Source: Verrucomicrobiota bacterium JB023
GTDB taxonomy: Bacteria; Verrucomicrobiota; Verrucomicrobiia; Verrucomicrobiales; Akkermansiaceae
Reading direction: 5' to 3'
Length of the DNA: 64,000 bases
NCBI GenBank assembly: GCA_030673895.1
Contig: JAUTCR010000004.1
Coordinates: 1-64,000, forward strand
Positions within the stretch are counted from its first letter, which is position 1. Every line of letters begins with the position of its first letter. The notes under the pieces were generated by a model that ran no database searches, was not told where the DNA came from, and saw only the letters and a program-made list of their open reading frames with translations. Below, in pieces: positions 36,036-44,155 of this stretch. A program made the position numbers and the translations under genes.

Positions 36036-37346
36036 ATGCCGAAGCACTCCTTACCGCTGAAACTGTGGCCATCCCTCTGCGTTCTGCTCGGGATCGTGGT
36101 CCTGATCCTCGTCGTGCGTGGACCCCGCACCGAAGTGCTCGAGAAGATCAAAGAGGTGCCTGTCATCCAAGAAAAGGTCGTCAAAGAGGTGGTCGAGAAG
36201 ATCGTCGAAGTCGAAAAACCGGATCCCATCCTGGGCCTCTCCGGCGAGACTGACCTGCAGCGAACTTCGAGAGGCTTTACCTTTCGCTCCGAAGTCGAGG
36301 TTGAGAACGGCACCCTCGCCAGCTTGGAAAGAAAGAGCCGTGGTTCCTATATCGCGGACTACCGGTTGAGGGTGAAGGTGCCCAAGGCGGCGGCGAGCTT
36401 GGACGAGCTGGAGAGCTCGACCCCTGGGCTTGCCAGCCTCTTCCCAGGGCTGGGAGGCATGGTGGCGAAGGCGTCCGTCTCGGACTTCTACGAGAAGCTC
36501 TACGCCAACAAGATCAAGCGCCTGGAGGCCAATGCGGAACAGATCGGGAGCTTGCTGACCAAGCACAACTTCTTCGACTGCCAGACGATGCTCAATCTCA
36601 CGGCGGAGAATGGCCGCAAGGTCTTCCTGATGCAGGGCGACATGGATGTGGTGAGTGATGGCTCCGATGGAGACCGCCTGCCCGAGATGCCGGATGAAAT
36701 CGTCAACTCGACCTACTACCAGCCGACCACGAGCTATGGCTGGGCCAAGGTGGGGGATACGCCGAACCCGCTCATTGCGGGCTATGAAAAGCGCATCCGG
36801 GTCGCTCGGGGGGAGCTTGCCGACCCTTCGGTCTCCGCCGAGCGGAAAACTTGGGTGAGGGGCCGCATCAACAATCTCCTGGAGCCGGGCATCGAAGAGA
36901 TGAAGCGCCGCAGTTTCCTCATTGCGGAATACGATCCTTTCATCGTTATCCCGATGGATATCATCGTGAATCGGCAGGATCCGTGGGCTCCCCATGTGGG
37001 TGACTATGCGGTCGTGATCCATGACGGCGTCGTCTATCCGGCCATTTGTGGCGATGCGGGTCCGACCTTCAAGGTAGGCGAAGCCTCATTGCGGATGGCT
37101 CGCCAAATCGACGACCGCTCCAGTCCCTACCGTCGCCCGGTCAGTGACCTCACGGTGACCTACATTTGCTTCCCGGGAACCGCGGAGAAACCTCACCGGC
37201 CACCCGATTACGAATTCTGGCGGAGCCGTTGCCTGGAGCTGCTGGAAGAGATGGGGGGCGTCAACAAAGAGCTTTTCATCTGGGAAGATTTGCTGGCTTC
37301 GGACGAAGAGTCAGGCGAAGACGATACGTCGCCTGCCTCGGAGTGA
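36036..37346 (+). CDS. GH75-like (fungal-type chitosanase family) secreted or anchored protein
   Basis: 436 residues. An N-terminal transmembrane or signal-anchor helix (LWPSLCVLLGIVVLILVV) is followed by a Val/Lys/Glu stalk repeating VxEKVVKEVVEKIVEVEK (about 32-62). The C-terminal 250 residues carry the GH75 landmarks: SDGSDGDRLPEMPD, QPTTSYGWA, VGDYAVVIHDGVVYPAICGD, GPTFKVGEASLRMARQID and LTVTYICFPGTA. GH75 enzymes hydrolyse chitosan endo-fashion. The stalk plus anchor suggests the enzyme is held at the cell envelope. The start is ATG 36036, four bases after the SDR stop; the two are probably one operon. Confidence 0.78.
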   Translation: MPKHSLPLKLWPSLCVLLGIVVLILVVRGPRTEVLEKIKEVPVIQEKVVKEVVEKIVEVEKPDPILGLSGETDLQRTSRGFTFRSEVEVENGTLASLERKSRGSYIADYRLRVKVPKAAASLDELESSTPGLASLFPGLGGMVAKASVSDFYEKLYANKIKRLEANAEQIGSLLTKHNFFDCQTMLNLTAENGRKVFLMQGDMDVVSDGSDGDRLPEMPDEIVNSTYYQPTTSYGWAKVGDTPNPLIAGYEKRIRVARGELADPSVSAERKTWVRGRINNLLEPGIEEMKRRSFLIAEYDPFIVIPMDIIVNRQDPWAPHVGDYAVVIHDGVVYPAICGDAGPTFKVGEASLRMARQIDDRSSPYRRPVSDLTVTYICFPGTAEKPHRPPDYEFWRSRCLELLEEMGGVNKELFIWEDLLASDEESGEDDTSPASE

Positions 37347-37860
37347 AAGCGGTCTGACAGCGCAACTCGTTTGAGCGCCCTGCCCTGCAGGGTGACGATG
37401 CCTGGTCCAGCTGCCTCATGGGCCATTGGCCTCAGACTTGGCTTGAGTCTCCATCAGAGAGGCCGCTAACCAGTATCTAATCGGATTGGATAAGCCGTCC
37501 TCGGTTTATCCAAATTCATCAAAAGGATATCATTTAGCTTAGCTGTTAAATGATGCTCTGAGGAGAGGTTGTCTCTCGTTCTGGTAAGCGATTTATTTCG
37601 ACCTTGTTTCATCGGAAGGTCATGGAAGTTAGTCGGTTTCAGTCGTTTGGGAAAATTGTGAAGCACAACTATCCATATCGACTTAAGATGCCTGTTCGGA
37701 TGAGAAAATAGGGTTTTTGGAGCATTTTTCTCCATGATTATTGATGATGGGACGTTCTATTTCCCGCAGGGGCTGTCTTCCAAAAAGCATAACCAATTTC
37801 GGCAGAAGACTGTCCCGGCGCTAGTTCGCCGCGCTTCGTGAAAGGTGGCCCCCCTCGAAA
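37347..37860. other. 514-base AT-rich intergenic region with serial hairpins
   Basis: No convincing gene. GC content drops visibly compared with the flanks, mainly at 37450-37760. Four inverted repeats follow one another: GGCCTCAGACT (37428-37438) with AGTCT (37446-37450) and GAGGCC (37459-37464); TTGGATAAGCCG (37486-37497) with CGGTTTATCCAA (37502-37513); ATCATTTA (37529-37536) with TAAATGAT (37547-37554); TGGAG (37718-37722) with CTCCA (37730-37734). The first may end the GH75 transcript. The rest could be a leader, operators or a small RNA in front of the 1372-residue protein. Confidence 0.6.
37486..37513. repeat. Strong 12-bp hairpin with TCCT loop
   Basis: TTGGATAAGCCG and CGGTTTATCCAA pair over 12 bases with one G-U (on the + strand) and a four-base loop. 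No T-run follows on the + strand. It is the best-formed of the inverted repeats in this gap and could be a transcription-factor site or part of an RNA. Confidence 0.7.
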
Positions 37861-40800
37861 ATGAAAAAAATGACCCCGCAACAGACTGTTTTCGCTTTGA
37901 TGGCACTGGCTTCCACGCAGGTGGGAGCACAATACACCTACAATGGGAGTGGAAACTGGTCGATGGCCGCCAATTGGTCCCACGCAACCAACGATGGAGA
38001 AGTTCCGGGCACGGATTTGGATGAGCAAGCAGTGATCCCCGGCGGCAGCGTGGTGACCCTGAACTCGACACAACCGAACGTGCGTGCGCTGCGCCTGCAG
38101 GGCGGGAGCGGCACGGCTACCCTGAACATTGAGCCGGGCGCGGATCTTCAATTCACCACCCACAGTTCGTGGGATTCCAGCATCGGACGGGCAGGAGCCG
38201 ACGGCGTTGTGAGCCAGAGTGGGGGGGATATCAGCATCAACTTTCTGGAGCTTGGGCGTGATAACGGAACCACCGGCGAATATTTTCTAAGCGGAGGTTC
38301 ACTTAATATCTCCCGGGGCGGACACTCCGCGACGGGTGGTTCGAGTCTGATCATCGGCACGGCGGATAGCAATGCATCCGGTGGCACCGCGACGGGATTG
38401 TTGGAAATCAGCGGAGGGCAATTCACCACGCGCTCGGGGGTATGGATTGGCGGCACGAGCGGAACCGCGGACGCCACGTTCTCCGTTCTGGGCAGCGGCG
38501 CTTCGGAGATTGGGATTGGGACCACCAACACGGGAACTGACGGCCATTGGACGCTCAACGCGGGAGCGACCCTCGCGGTGGGAGTCGAACTTTCCGGACT
38601 CACCAAAATTTTGGTCGATGACCACGGGAATGGAAACAGCTTCGCTACCTTTGAGGCCGGTTCGCTTCTCGATGTGGATTACTACGGAGACGGGCAAGGT
38701 GGGGGGACGTGGACCGTTCTCGAACTTGAAAATGGTGACATCGTGGATAACGGGCTCGCGTTCGCTCCCGGCGTGGATACGAGCATTTGGTCCTTCCAAG
38801 TCGATAATTCCGGAGCCAATGGGATCTTGACGGTGACGGCTGCGGGCGACCCTCCGGGTATCCTCGGGAATTGGTTCACCATTGAGGCGGAGGATCACTC
38901 CGGCCAATCGGGGACGCGCTTGGAAGACTGCGCCGATACCGGTGGAGGACAGAACGTGGCTTATATTTCCGGGGGAGACTGGTGCCGATACGATGATGTC
39001 ACACTGGGTGACAATGCCTTGCTGAACTTCCGCGTGGCCCGACCGGATGACACCGATGACGGGCGCATTGAGGTGCGTCTGGGTTCGCCCACTGGTACCC
39101 TCATCGGGCAAATCGATGTGCCTGTGACGGGTGGTTGGCAGAGCTGGGAAACTGTTTCGGTGCCCGTTGCCCCGGTCGTGGGGAAGCAGGATATTTATCT
39201 GGTTTTCGTCGAATCGAGCACCACCAATGGCGGCTCGCTGTTCAATCTCAACTGGTGGTCCAAGACGGCGATGGTGGAAGCGGAGGACTTCGACGCGGGT
39301 GCAGGCTATCGATTCGAGACAACTGGAGATGTGGGCGGCGGCCAGAATCTAGGTTGGATCTCGGATGGTGAGTGGATGGAATACACGATCGAGGTGGAGG
39401 AGCCCGGTTTCCACCGGCTTAATTTCAGGGTGGCCGCTCCGGGTTCAGATGGGTCGATTGATATCGTTTCGAACGGACAGACCTTGGGTTCTGTTTCCAT
39501 CGGTGATACGGGAGGCTACCAATCCTGGACCACGGTGAGCACCTTTGTGGAGCTGCCCAATGCGGGCGTCCAGACCTTGCGTCTTGAGTTCGTGGTTCCC
39601 TCGAGCGGTTTCAATCTCAACTGGTTCGCCTATCAGGAAGCTCCGCAGCCGCTGCAAATTGTAGTCGGAAATACGCCAAAGCAGCAGATGCGTTACGGCC
39701 TTGATTACGAGCGACTTTGGTTCTGGCAGGGTAGCAATGCGGTGCGGGATCGATTCGCTCAATGGTCGGTCGACGATTGCGATGTCGATTACATCCGCGT
39801 CGCAATCAATGCCAAATACGAGCTGACGGAGGGAGTTTTCCAGGAAGACGCCTACTTCGACGCCGATGATAGTGAGGGAGGAGGGACCAACAATGACCGC
39901 ATCATCCCGATGATGAGAGACATGCAGGAAGCGAATCCGGACATCAAATTCTTCGCCTCCCCTCGTCCTCTCAACGAGGCCGTCTCGGGCGTCGCATGGC
40001 AGCCCTATCCACAATGGATCACCGGCAGCTCGGGGAGTAACAGCAACTTCAACTTCGATGAGGTCAAGTGCTCGGAGTATTTGCTGCGATACCTCATCCT
40101 GATGAAGCATCATGGCTTTCAGATTTCCTACATGGATCTCACCAACGAGTGGAATCACCTCAATGCGCAGGATGTGCGGGATATCAGTGCGCTATTTGAT
40201 GATTACCTCGACGGAACGAAGCCCGTCATCCATCCCGATTATCCTGATGTGACGCTGACCGCGGAGGATATCCCGCTACTCATTGCCCCCTCGGCATGGA
40301 GTTATTCCCAAGGCAGCTCGTGGATGAATGGGGTCCGCTTCTCTTCCTACCGCCAAGCTCTTGATATTGCCGCTTGCCATAATACGGACAAAGGAGGAAC
40401 TGCACAGGACTTCGCGGATAGCGTCCGGGAGCGCTACGTGGACGACGAGGGTGAACTTCTCTCAGTGCCAGTCCCGGAGATTTGGAACACCGAAGTTCAT
40501 GGATGGAAAAGCACCTCAAATGCGGATGAAGTGCTGACCTTTGCTTACATGATGGAGTGCATTAACGCCGGATTTTCTGGGCTTAGCGGCTGGCTGGCCG
40601 TCGGCTTCAGTAACCAGGGCCACTGCTATATCGTCAATTCGCAACGAAGCGTTAAATATTACATCTTCAAGAAACTGGCCAATACCTCTCACCGGGGATT
40701 CGCGCTGGATGTGAACGAGCCGGATGAGTTCAAGGTCTATTGGGATCCCGATCCGGATCAGCAGGATGCGGACTCGGCTGTCACGGCACTGATTCGCGGA

Positions 40801-41979
40801 AACCTGATGACGGTTTGGACGCTCAATCACTCGAACACCGATCACCTCGTTAACATCATACCGAGCGGCAGGACGATTAGTGACGAGCCGATACGGTTCA
40901 CCCGCTGGAGCCAATACGACGGCCTGGGTGTCGAGGGGGAGACCGGGATGATCGCCAACCCCGGTGACGACTCCTTCTATGCCACCGTGCAGGACAATTC
41001 CGCCTACTGCTTCGAGATTCTACTCGAGCCGGAATCAGTGCCTTATGTGCGGACCGAGGCCGAAGGCTTTCAGACCAGCGATCCCGGCGTGTCTTCAACC
41101 GGTGGCGATACCGGAATCGGCGGAGGAGCGCATCTTGAGGGACTCACGGATGGGTCTTGGACTTCTTATCCTAACGTCGACCTGAGTCACTCTGCTTCGA
41201 TTCGATTGCGGGTGGCAGCCGCTGCCGGCAGCCCCGACGGGTGGATCGAGGTTCGCACGGGCAGCCCGACGGGTCCGAGAATCGGCCGGGTCGCAATACC
41301 CGAGACGGGCGGATGGCAGAATTGGTGGACCGTGGAGACCCCGATTGAGCCTACCCCCGGCACGCATGACCTCTACTTGGTCTACGTGGAGGCAAAATCG
41401 AACGAACAGGGAACGGGTCCGATGTTTAATCTCGATTGGTTTGAGCTCATCCAGACGGAGGCACCCGCTGCGCTAGCGGGAGGGCCAGAAAGTGGGAGTG
41501 CAGTCTCTCTTTCTTGGGACGAAGTTCCGGGAGCGATAGGCTATGTCATCAAGCGTTCGTCGGGAGCAGGCGGTCCTTACTCCGTCGTCGATGATACGCT
41601 TACGGATACGAGCTACATTGACCAGGGACTGACTGCGGGCAGCGCCTATCATTACGTGATTGCCGCGCGTTATGAGAATGGCGCAACGAGCGCCAATTCG
41701 GCTGAGCTCGTCGTGATCCCATCGGACCCAATTACTATCGGAGACCTCGATTTCGGCCTGCCGGCGATGAGCCCGAGTGGCGACCAGGTCAGCATCGAGC
41801 TAGCGAATTCCGAACTCGGCCATCTCTATCAGGGGCAGCAAAAGAAGAACCTGAGCGAGGGCGAATGGAGTGATGTAGGTGACGCCGTGGCAGGAAATGG
41901 TGGGTCCTTGATGTTCGAGTTCCCGGTGGATCCCGGTGACGACAAGTGCTTCTACCGCTTCGTTATTGAGAGGCAATAA
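37861..41979 (+). CDS. Giant secreted glycoside hydrolase with three CBM6 modules and FN3 domain
   Basis: 1372 residues. Order: signal peptide (to about 23); beta-helical passenger-like region with Gly/Ser repeats (about 24-335); CBM6 (about 340-465, starting FTIEAEDHSG); CBM6 (about 470-590, starting AMVEAEDFDAG); a (beta/alpha)8-like catalytic domain (about 605-1050); a third CBM6 (about 1060-1195); fibronectin type III (about 1203-1290); and a short phylum-specific beta domain ending CFYRFVIERQ. TNEWNHLN (Glu763) and IWNTEVHGW (Glu878) look like acid/base and nucleophile of a clan GH-A retaining enzyme. The exact GH family is not recognised; GH30, GH39 or GH86 relatives are candidates. CBM6 modules bind xylan, beta-glucan or agar ends, so a marine polysaccharide is likely. 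Confidence 0.8.
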   Translation: MKKMTPQQTVFALMALASTQVGAQYTYNGSGNWSMAANWSHATNDGEVPGTDLDEQAVIPGGSVVTLNSTQPNVRALRLQGGSGTATLNIEPGADLQFTTHSSWDSSIGRAGADGVVSQSGGDISINFLELGRDNGTTGEYFLSGGSLNISRGGHSATGGSSLIIGTADSNASGGTATGLLEISGGQFTTRSGVWIGGTSGTADATFSVLGSGASEIGIGTTNTGTDGHWTLNAGATLAVGVELSGLTKILVDDHGNGNSFATFEAGSLLDVDYYGDGQGGGTWTVLELENGDIVDNGLAFAPGVDTSIWSFQVDNSGANGILTVTAAGDPPGILGNWFTIEAEDHSGQSGTRLEDCADTGGGQNVAYISGGDWCRYDDVTLGDNALLNFRVARPDDTDDGRIEVRLGSPTGTLIGQIDVPVTGGWQSWETVSVPVAPVVGKQDIYLVFVESSTTNGGSLFNLNWWSKTAMVEAEDFDAGAGYRFETTGDVGGGQNLGWISDGEWMEYTIEVEEPGFHRLNFRVAAPGSDGSIDIVSNGQTLGSVSIGDTGGYQSWTTVSTFVELPNAGVQTLRLEFVVPSSGFNLNWFAYQEAPQPLQIVVGNTPKQQMRYGLDYERLWFWQGSNAVRDRFAQWSVDDCDVDYIRVAINAKYELTEGVFQEDAYFDADDSEGGGTNNDRIIPMMRDMQEANPDIKFFASPRPLNEAVSGVAWQPYPQWITGSSGSNSNFNFDEVKCSEYLLRYLILMKHHGFQISYMDLTNEWNHLNAQDVRDISALFDDYLDGTKPVIHPDYPDVTLTAEDIPLLIAPSAWSYSQGSSWMNGVRFSSYRQALDIAACHNTDKGGTAQDFADSVRERYVDDEGELLSVPVPEIWNTEVHGWKSTSNADEVLTFAYMMECINAGFSGLSGWLAVGFSNQGHCYIVNSQRSVKYYIFKKLANTSHRGFALDVNEPDEFKVYWDPDPDQQDADSAVTALIRGNLMTVWTLNHSNTDHLVNIIPSGRTISDEPIRFTRWSQYDGLGVEGETGMIANPGDDSFYATVQDNSAYCFEILLEPESVPYVRTEAEGFQTSDPGVSSTGGDTGIGGGAHLEGLTDGSWTSYPNVDLSHSASIRLRVAAAAGSPDGWIEVRTGSPTGPRIGRVAIPETGGWQNWWTVETPIEPTPGTHDLYLVYVEAKSNEQGTGPMFNLDWFELIQTEAPAALAGGPESGSAVSLSWDEVPGAIGYVIKRSSGAGGPYSVVDDTLTDTSYIDQGLTAGSAYHYVIAARYENGATSANSAELVVIPSDPITIGDLDFGLPAMSPSGDQVSIELANSELGHLYQGQQKKNLSEGEWSDVGDAVAGNGGSLMFEFPVDPGDDKCFYRFVIERQ

Positions 41980-42011
41980 GGCTGGCTGAAACCTTGATTG
42001 ATGGCCCGTGC

Positions 42012-42032
42012 CGCACGCTTTGCAGGCGTGCG
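42012..42032. terminator. Possible terminator hairpin between convergent genes
   Basis: CGCACGC (42012-42018) pairs perfectly with GCGTGCG (42026-42032) around a 7-base loop. It lies between the stops of the giant hydrolase and the class A penicillin-binding protein. T-tracts are weak on both sides, so function as an intrinsic terminator is uncertain. Confidence 0.45.
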
Positions 42033-42043
42033 CTGTAGCGGCT

Positions 42044-44155
42044 TTAGTCTGTTCCTCGAACAAGTGGAGCCCGGGGCATGATCGCTTCCGGCTCTTTCTC
42101 CTGCGCGAGGAGATAGTTTGGCTGCGCTGACCTGTTCGGGCTTTCGCCGCAAGCAAGCTGGTTGGTCAATCGAGATGCAGAAAATACGGTCAGGTTCTCC
42201 GCCCGGGTGAAGCATTCTTCCGTTGCCAACCCGCCACTGACCAAGCATCGCACCTTGGGGCCGGGCTGACGGGGTCTATCCCATCCCTTGGGCTCGCCGT
42301 CTGTTGCTTCTGCCAGGATGGCAAGACCGACAGGCATGGCGAGATCCTTGCCCGGATCCGTTGCTAGGAGGGCTTCCTCTCCTCGCGAGCTTCCGAGCCA
42401 AACAAGGCAGGTTATCTCTCGATCGAAACCAATGAACCACGCATCCCGCTGGCCATAGGATGATCCTGAGAAGCCAGCCAACCCTCGATTCATCAAACCA
42501 GCCTCGGCAAGGTGGGAGCGATATTCCGGCAAGTCCATGCGAGCGACGAGAATTTGTCTCAAGTCGTGACGAGTCTCCGCCGAAAGCTCGATTCGTTCGA
42601 GCGGCCGTGGAGACTTCAGGTAATCATTGTCGGCCGTTAGGACATAGTCGATGAAGCCTCCGTTGCGACGGTAGGTACCCTCGCAAGCCAAGGTGGCATA
42701 GGCTTGGGCGAGTTCAATCGGGCGGATGGAACTCTCTCCCAAAGCTGTGGCGACATAAGGGCGCAGAGGAGAATCGATGCCGAGCGTTCGACTTGTTGCG
42801 AGCACCCGGTGGACACCTGCCCGGTTGCTCAGCCGCACCGTGGCACTCAGCTTCGAGTTGAGGAGTGCGTATTCCGGCGAGATCATGCCTTCATATTGGT
42901 CGAAACTTTCACCCCATTCCCCGAGAATTCCTTTGGTCCCTCCGACCATTGCCGAGCCATTATTCAAGGGTGCGTCGAGAACTTTGGGAGCCGTCTTGTT
43001 TGGGTCTAACAATGCCGAGTAGCTTATCGGTAGAAAGGCGGTTCCGGCAGGTCGACGAGCTTGAAGAATGCGATCAAAAAACTGGTTGCGGGACTGGATG
43101 GACCCGACATGGGCGAGAATATTGCCCGATTCATTTTCAAGCACCACAACGCCACCTTCGAGGGCATCCTCCATCTCTGCGGGGAATAGCTCTTGATAGT
43201 CACTCACCCTGTCAGCCAGAGCTTTCGTGGCAAATTCTTGGAGATGGGTATCGACCGTCGTATGGACCACGCCGTTCTCAACCGCATCGGGATCGGCGAT
43301 GTCGGCCAGTTCTTTTTTAACAGCTTGTAGAGCGAGATTGGCTTCTCTGAAACGCAGATGTTCAGGAAGAATTCCCAACGGTTCCTCCCGAGCTGCTACC
43401 AATTGTTCGCGGTTGATAAAATCGCATTGAAACATGCGCACGAGGGAGCGGTTTCGTGCGGCGGTGGCATCTTCCTCGCTGACGAAGGGGGAGAAAACGG
43501 CGGGAAGTTTGATGACCGAGGCAAGCAAGGCTGCCTCGCTGACGCTGAGGTTGGACACCGACTTGCCGAAGTAGCCTTTGCTGGCCGAAGCGACACCATA
43601 GAAGCCGCTGCCCAAGTAAATGTGGTTGAGATACCGCTGCAGAATTTCCTCTTTCGAGTAACGCCGCTCAATACGGTTCGAGACAAAGACCTCGCGCATC
43701 TTGCGGTCATAGTTTCGTCCTCTCAAGCCATAGACGTGCCGCACCAGCTGCTGGGTGATGGTGCTGCCGCCCTGCCGGATGCGGCCTGCTTTGGCATTGG
43801 CCACCGCTGCGCGAGCAATGCCTCGCAAGTCAATGCCGCCGTGTGAGAAAAACCGTGAATCCTCGGTGGCGACGATGGCATTGATCAAATTGGGAGAGAC
43901 ATCGTCGTAAGCGACAAATTCCTGACTCTTGACAAAGAGTCGCCCGATCGTGTCGTCGTTTTTCCCGGCGACCCGCGCGCCAACTTTCATCTCATTAAGG
44001 GCCTCCAAATCGTAAGCGGAAGCCACTTTGGCATAGCGAATGGTGACGGCAGCGACAGCCAAGACCGCGATGAAGCCGCAGAAGAGGGTCAGGAAGGCGA
44101 GAAAGCGGACCCATTTTGGCCAGGTGCGGAATTGGAGAATTTTTCGGTGTTTCAT
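42044..44155 (-). CDS. Class A PBP-like glycosyltransferase with degenerate transpeptidase domain
   Basis: 703 residues. A transmembrane helix (about 18-40) precedes a GT51 domain with every key motif: EDSRFFSHGG (catalytic Glu98), RQGGSTITQQLVRH, RKMREVF (Glu155) and EEILQRYLNHIYLG. It should polymerise lipid II into glycan strands. The transpeptidase domain (about 330-600) keeps the fold landmarks RRPAG and DAWFIGF but not the chemistry: SxxK is T372-A-F-L375, SxN is S434-K-L436, and KTGT is F562-S-G-S565. It should therefore not acylate. Its ATG overlaps the TGA of the upstream class B gene (ATGA), so the two are coupled. Confidence 0.88.
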   Translation of the reverse strand: MKHRKILQFRTWPKWVRFLAFLTLFCGFIAVLAVAAVTIRYAKVASAYDLEALNEMKVGARVAGKNDDTIGRLFVKSQEFVAYDDVSPNLINAIVATEDSRFFSHGGIDLRGIARAAVANAKAGRIRQGGSTITQQLVRHVYGLRGRNYDRKMREVFVSNRIERRYSKEEILQRYLNHIYLGSGFYGVASASKGYFGKSVSNLSVSEAALLASVIKLPAVFSPFVSEEDATAARNRSLVRMFQCDFINREQLVAAREEPLGILPEHLRFREANLALQAVKKELADIADPDAVENGVVHTTVDTHLQEFATKALADRVSDYQELFPAEMEDALEGGVVVLENESGNILAHVGSIQSRNQFFDRILQARRPAGTAFLPISYSALLDPNKTAPKVLDAPLNNGSAMVGGTKGILGEWGESFDQYEGMISPEYALLNSKLSATVRLSNRAGVHRVLATSRTLGIDSPLRPYVATALGESSIRPIELAQAYATLACEGTYRRNGGFIDYVLTADNDYLKSPRPLERIELSAETRHDLRQILVARMDLPEYRSHLAEAGLMNRGLAGFSGSSYGQRDAWFIGFDREITCLVWLGSSRGEEALLATDPGKDLAMPVGLAILAEATDGEPKGWDRPRQPGPKVRCLVSGGLATEECFTRAENLTVFSASRLTNQLACGESPNRSAQPNYLLAQEKEPEAIMPRAPLVRGTD

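Noticed and set aside
37466-37735. 89-codon frame on the - strand in the AT-rich gap
   Set aside because: It covers the inverted repeats, has no motif or ribosome-binding site, and its composition is that of the non-coding gap.
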